Below the pieces are notes generated by a model, which had not been told where the DNA came from, ran no database searches, and saw only the letters and a list, made by a program, of their open reading frames with translations. From NCBI GenBank assembly GCA_007123785.1, contig SLGL01000224.1, positions 1 through 6,755 on the forward strand: DNA of 6,755 nt, in the 5' to 3' direction. The DNA comes from Balneolaceae bacterium (GTDB lineage: Bacteria; Bacteroidota; Rhodothermia; Balneolales; Balneolaceae). A program made the translations under genes and the position numbers. Positions 6,704 through 6,755 of this stretch are shown here, piece by piece. The stretch's first letter is position 1. Each line of letters begins with the position of its first letter.

Positions 6704-6755
6704 TCATAAGGAATATTGTTTGCGTAAGTTATTCAAATATCTGAAAACAGAAAAA
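6704..6755 (-). CDS. Possible C-terminal tail of an upstream gene (ftsX?), cut by window edge
   Basis: Reading into the window from the right edge on the minus strand, one frame stays open for 16 codons, giving FSVFRYLNNLRKQYSL, and stops at TGA 6704-6706, 18 nt before the DUF3098 start. The other two frames stop sooner. The aromatic/basic ending with 'RYL' resembles the tails of FtsX proteins, and ftsX commonly precedes DUF3098 genes in Bacteroidota. Sixteen residues are too few for a real identification, and the frame may be open by chance. Confidence 0.35.
   Translation of the reverse strand, partial: FSVFRYLNNLRKQYSL

Overview
The window looks like an ordinary chromosomal stretch of a marine-type bacterium of the Bacteroidota/Rhodothermota/Balneolota group. 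Three things point there: a secreted protein with a type IX secretion C-terminal sorting domain of the 'NYPNPFNP' kind, a small DUF3098 membrane protein (a family I know mainly from Bacteroidota relatives), and start codons that lack Shine-Dalgarno sequences in moderately AT-rich DNA. A species cannot be named from the sequence alone.

All supportable genes lie on the minus strand, so the layout reads from right to left. At the right edge is a short reading-frame tail, possibly the end of ftsX. It is followed by a compact membrane-protein cluster: DUF3098 (6419-6685), DUF92 (5570-6412, apparent TTG start 6 nt after the previous stop), and a glutamate/aspartate-type sodium symporter (4257-5570, joined to DUF92 by a TGATG stop/start overlap). 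This cluster is very probably one operon.

After a 96-bp gap comes a TPR protein with an exported or anchored N-terminus (3249-4160). After a further 66-bp gap comes an 833-residue surface or secreted protein with a lamin-tail domain and a type IX sorting signal (681-3182). After a 132-bp gap an aldo/keto reductase (1-548) runs off the left edge. These last three genes need not be co-transcribed with the cluster. No RNA gene, mobile element, CRISPR array or convincing terminator was seen, and no gene-free stretch exceeds about 130 bp.

The most interesting point is context. In many Bacteroidota, ftsX-DUF3098 is followed by the undecaprenyl-diphosphate phosphatase gene uppP. Here that slot is taken by DUF92, a family whose plant member VTE6 is a phytyl-phosphate kinase. 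This suggests, but does not prove, a polyprenyl-phosphate role for the bacterial protein. I see no evidence of a defence system, phage or other wholly new system in the window.
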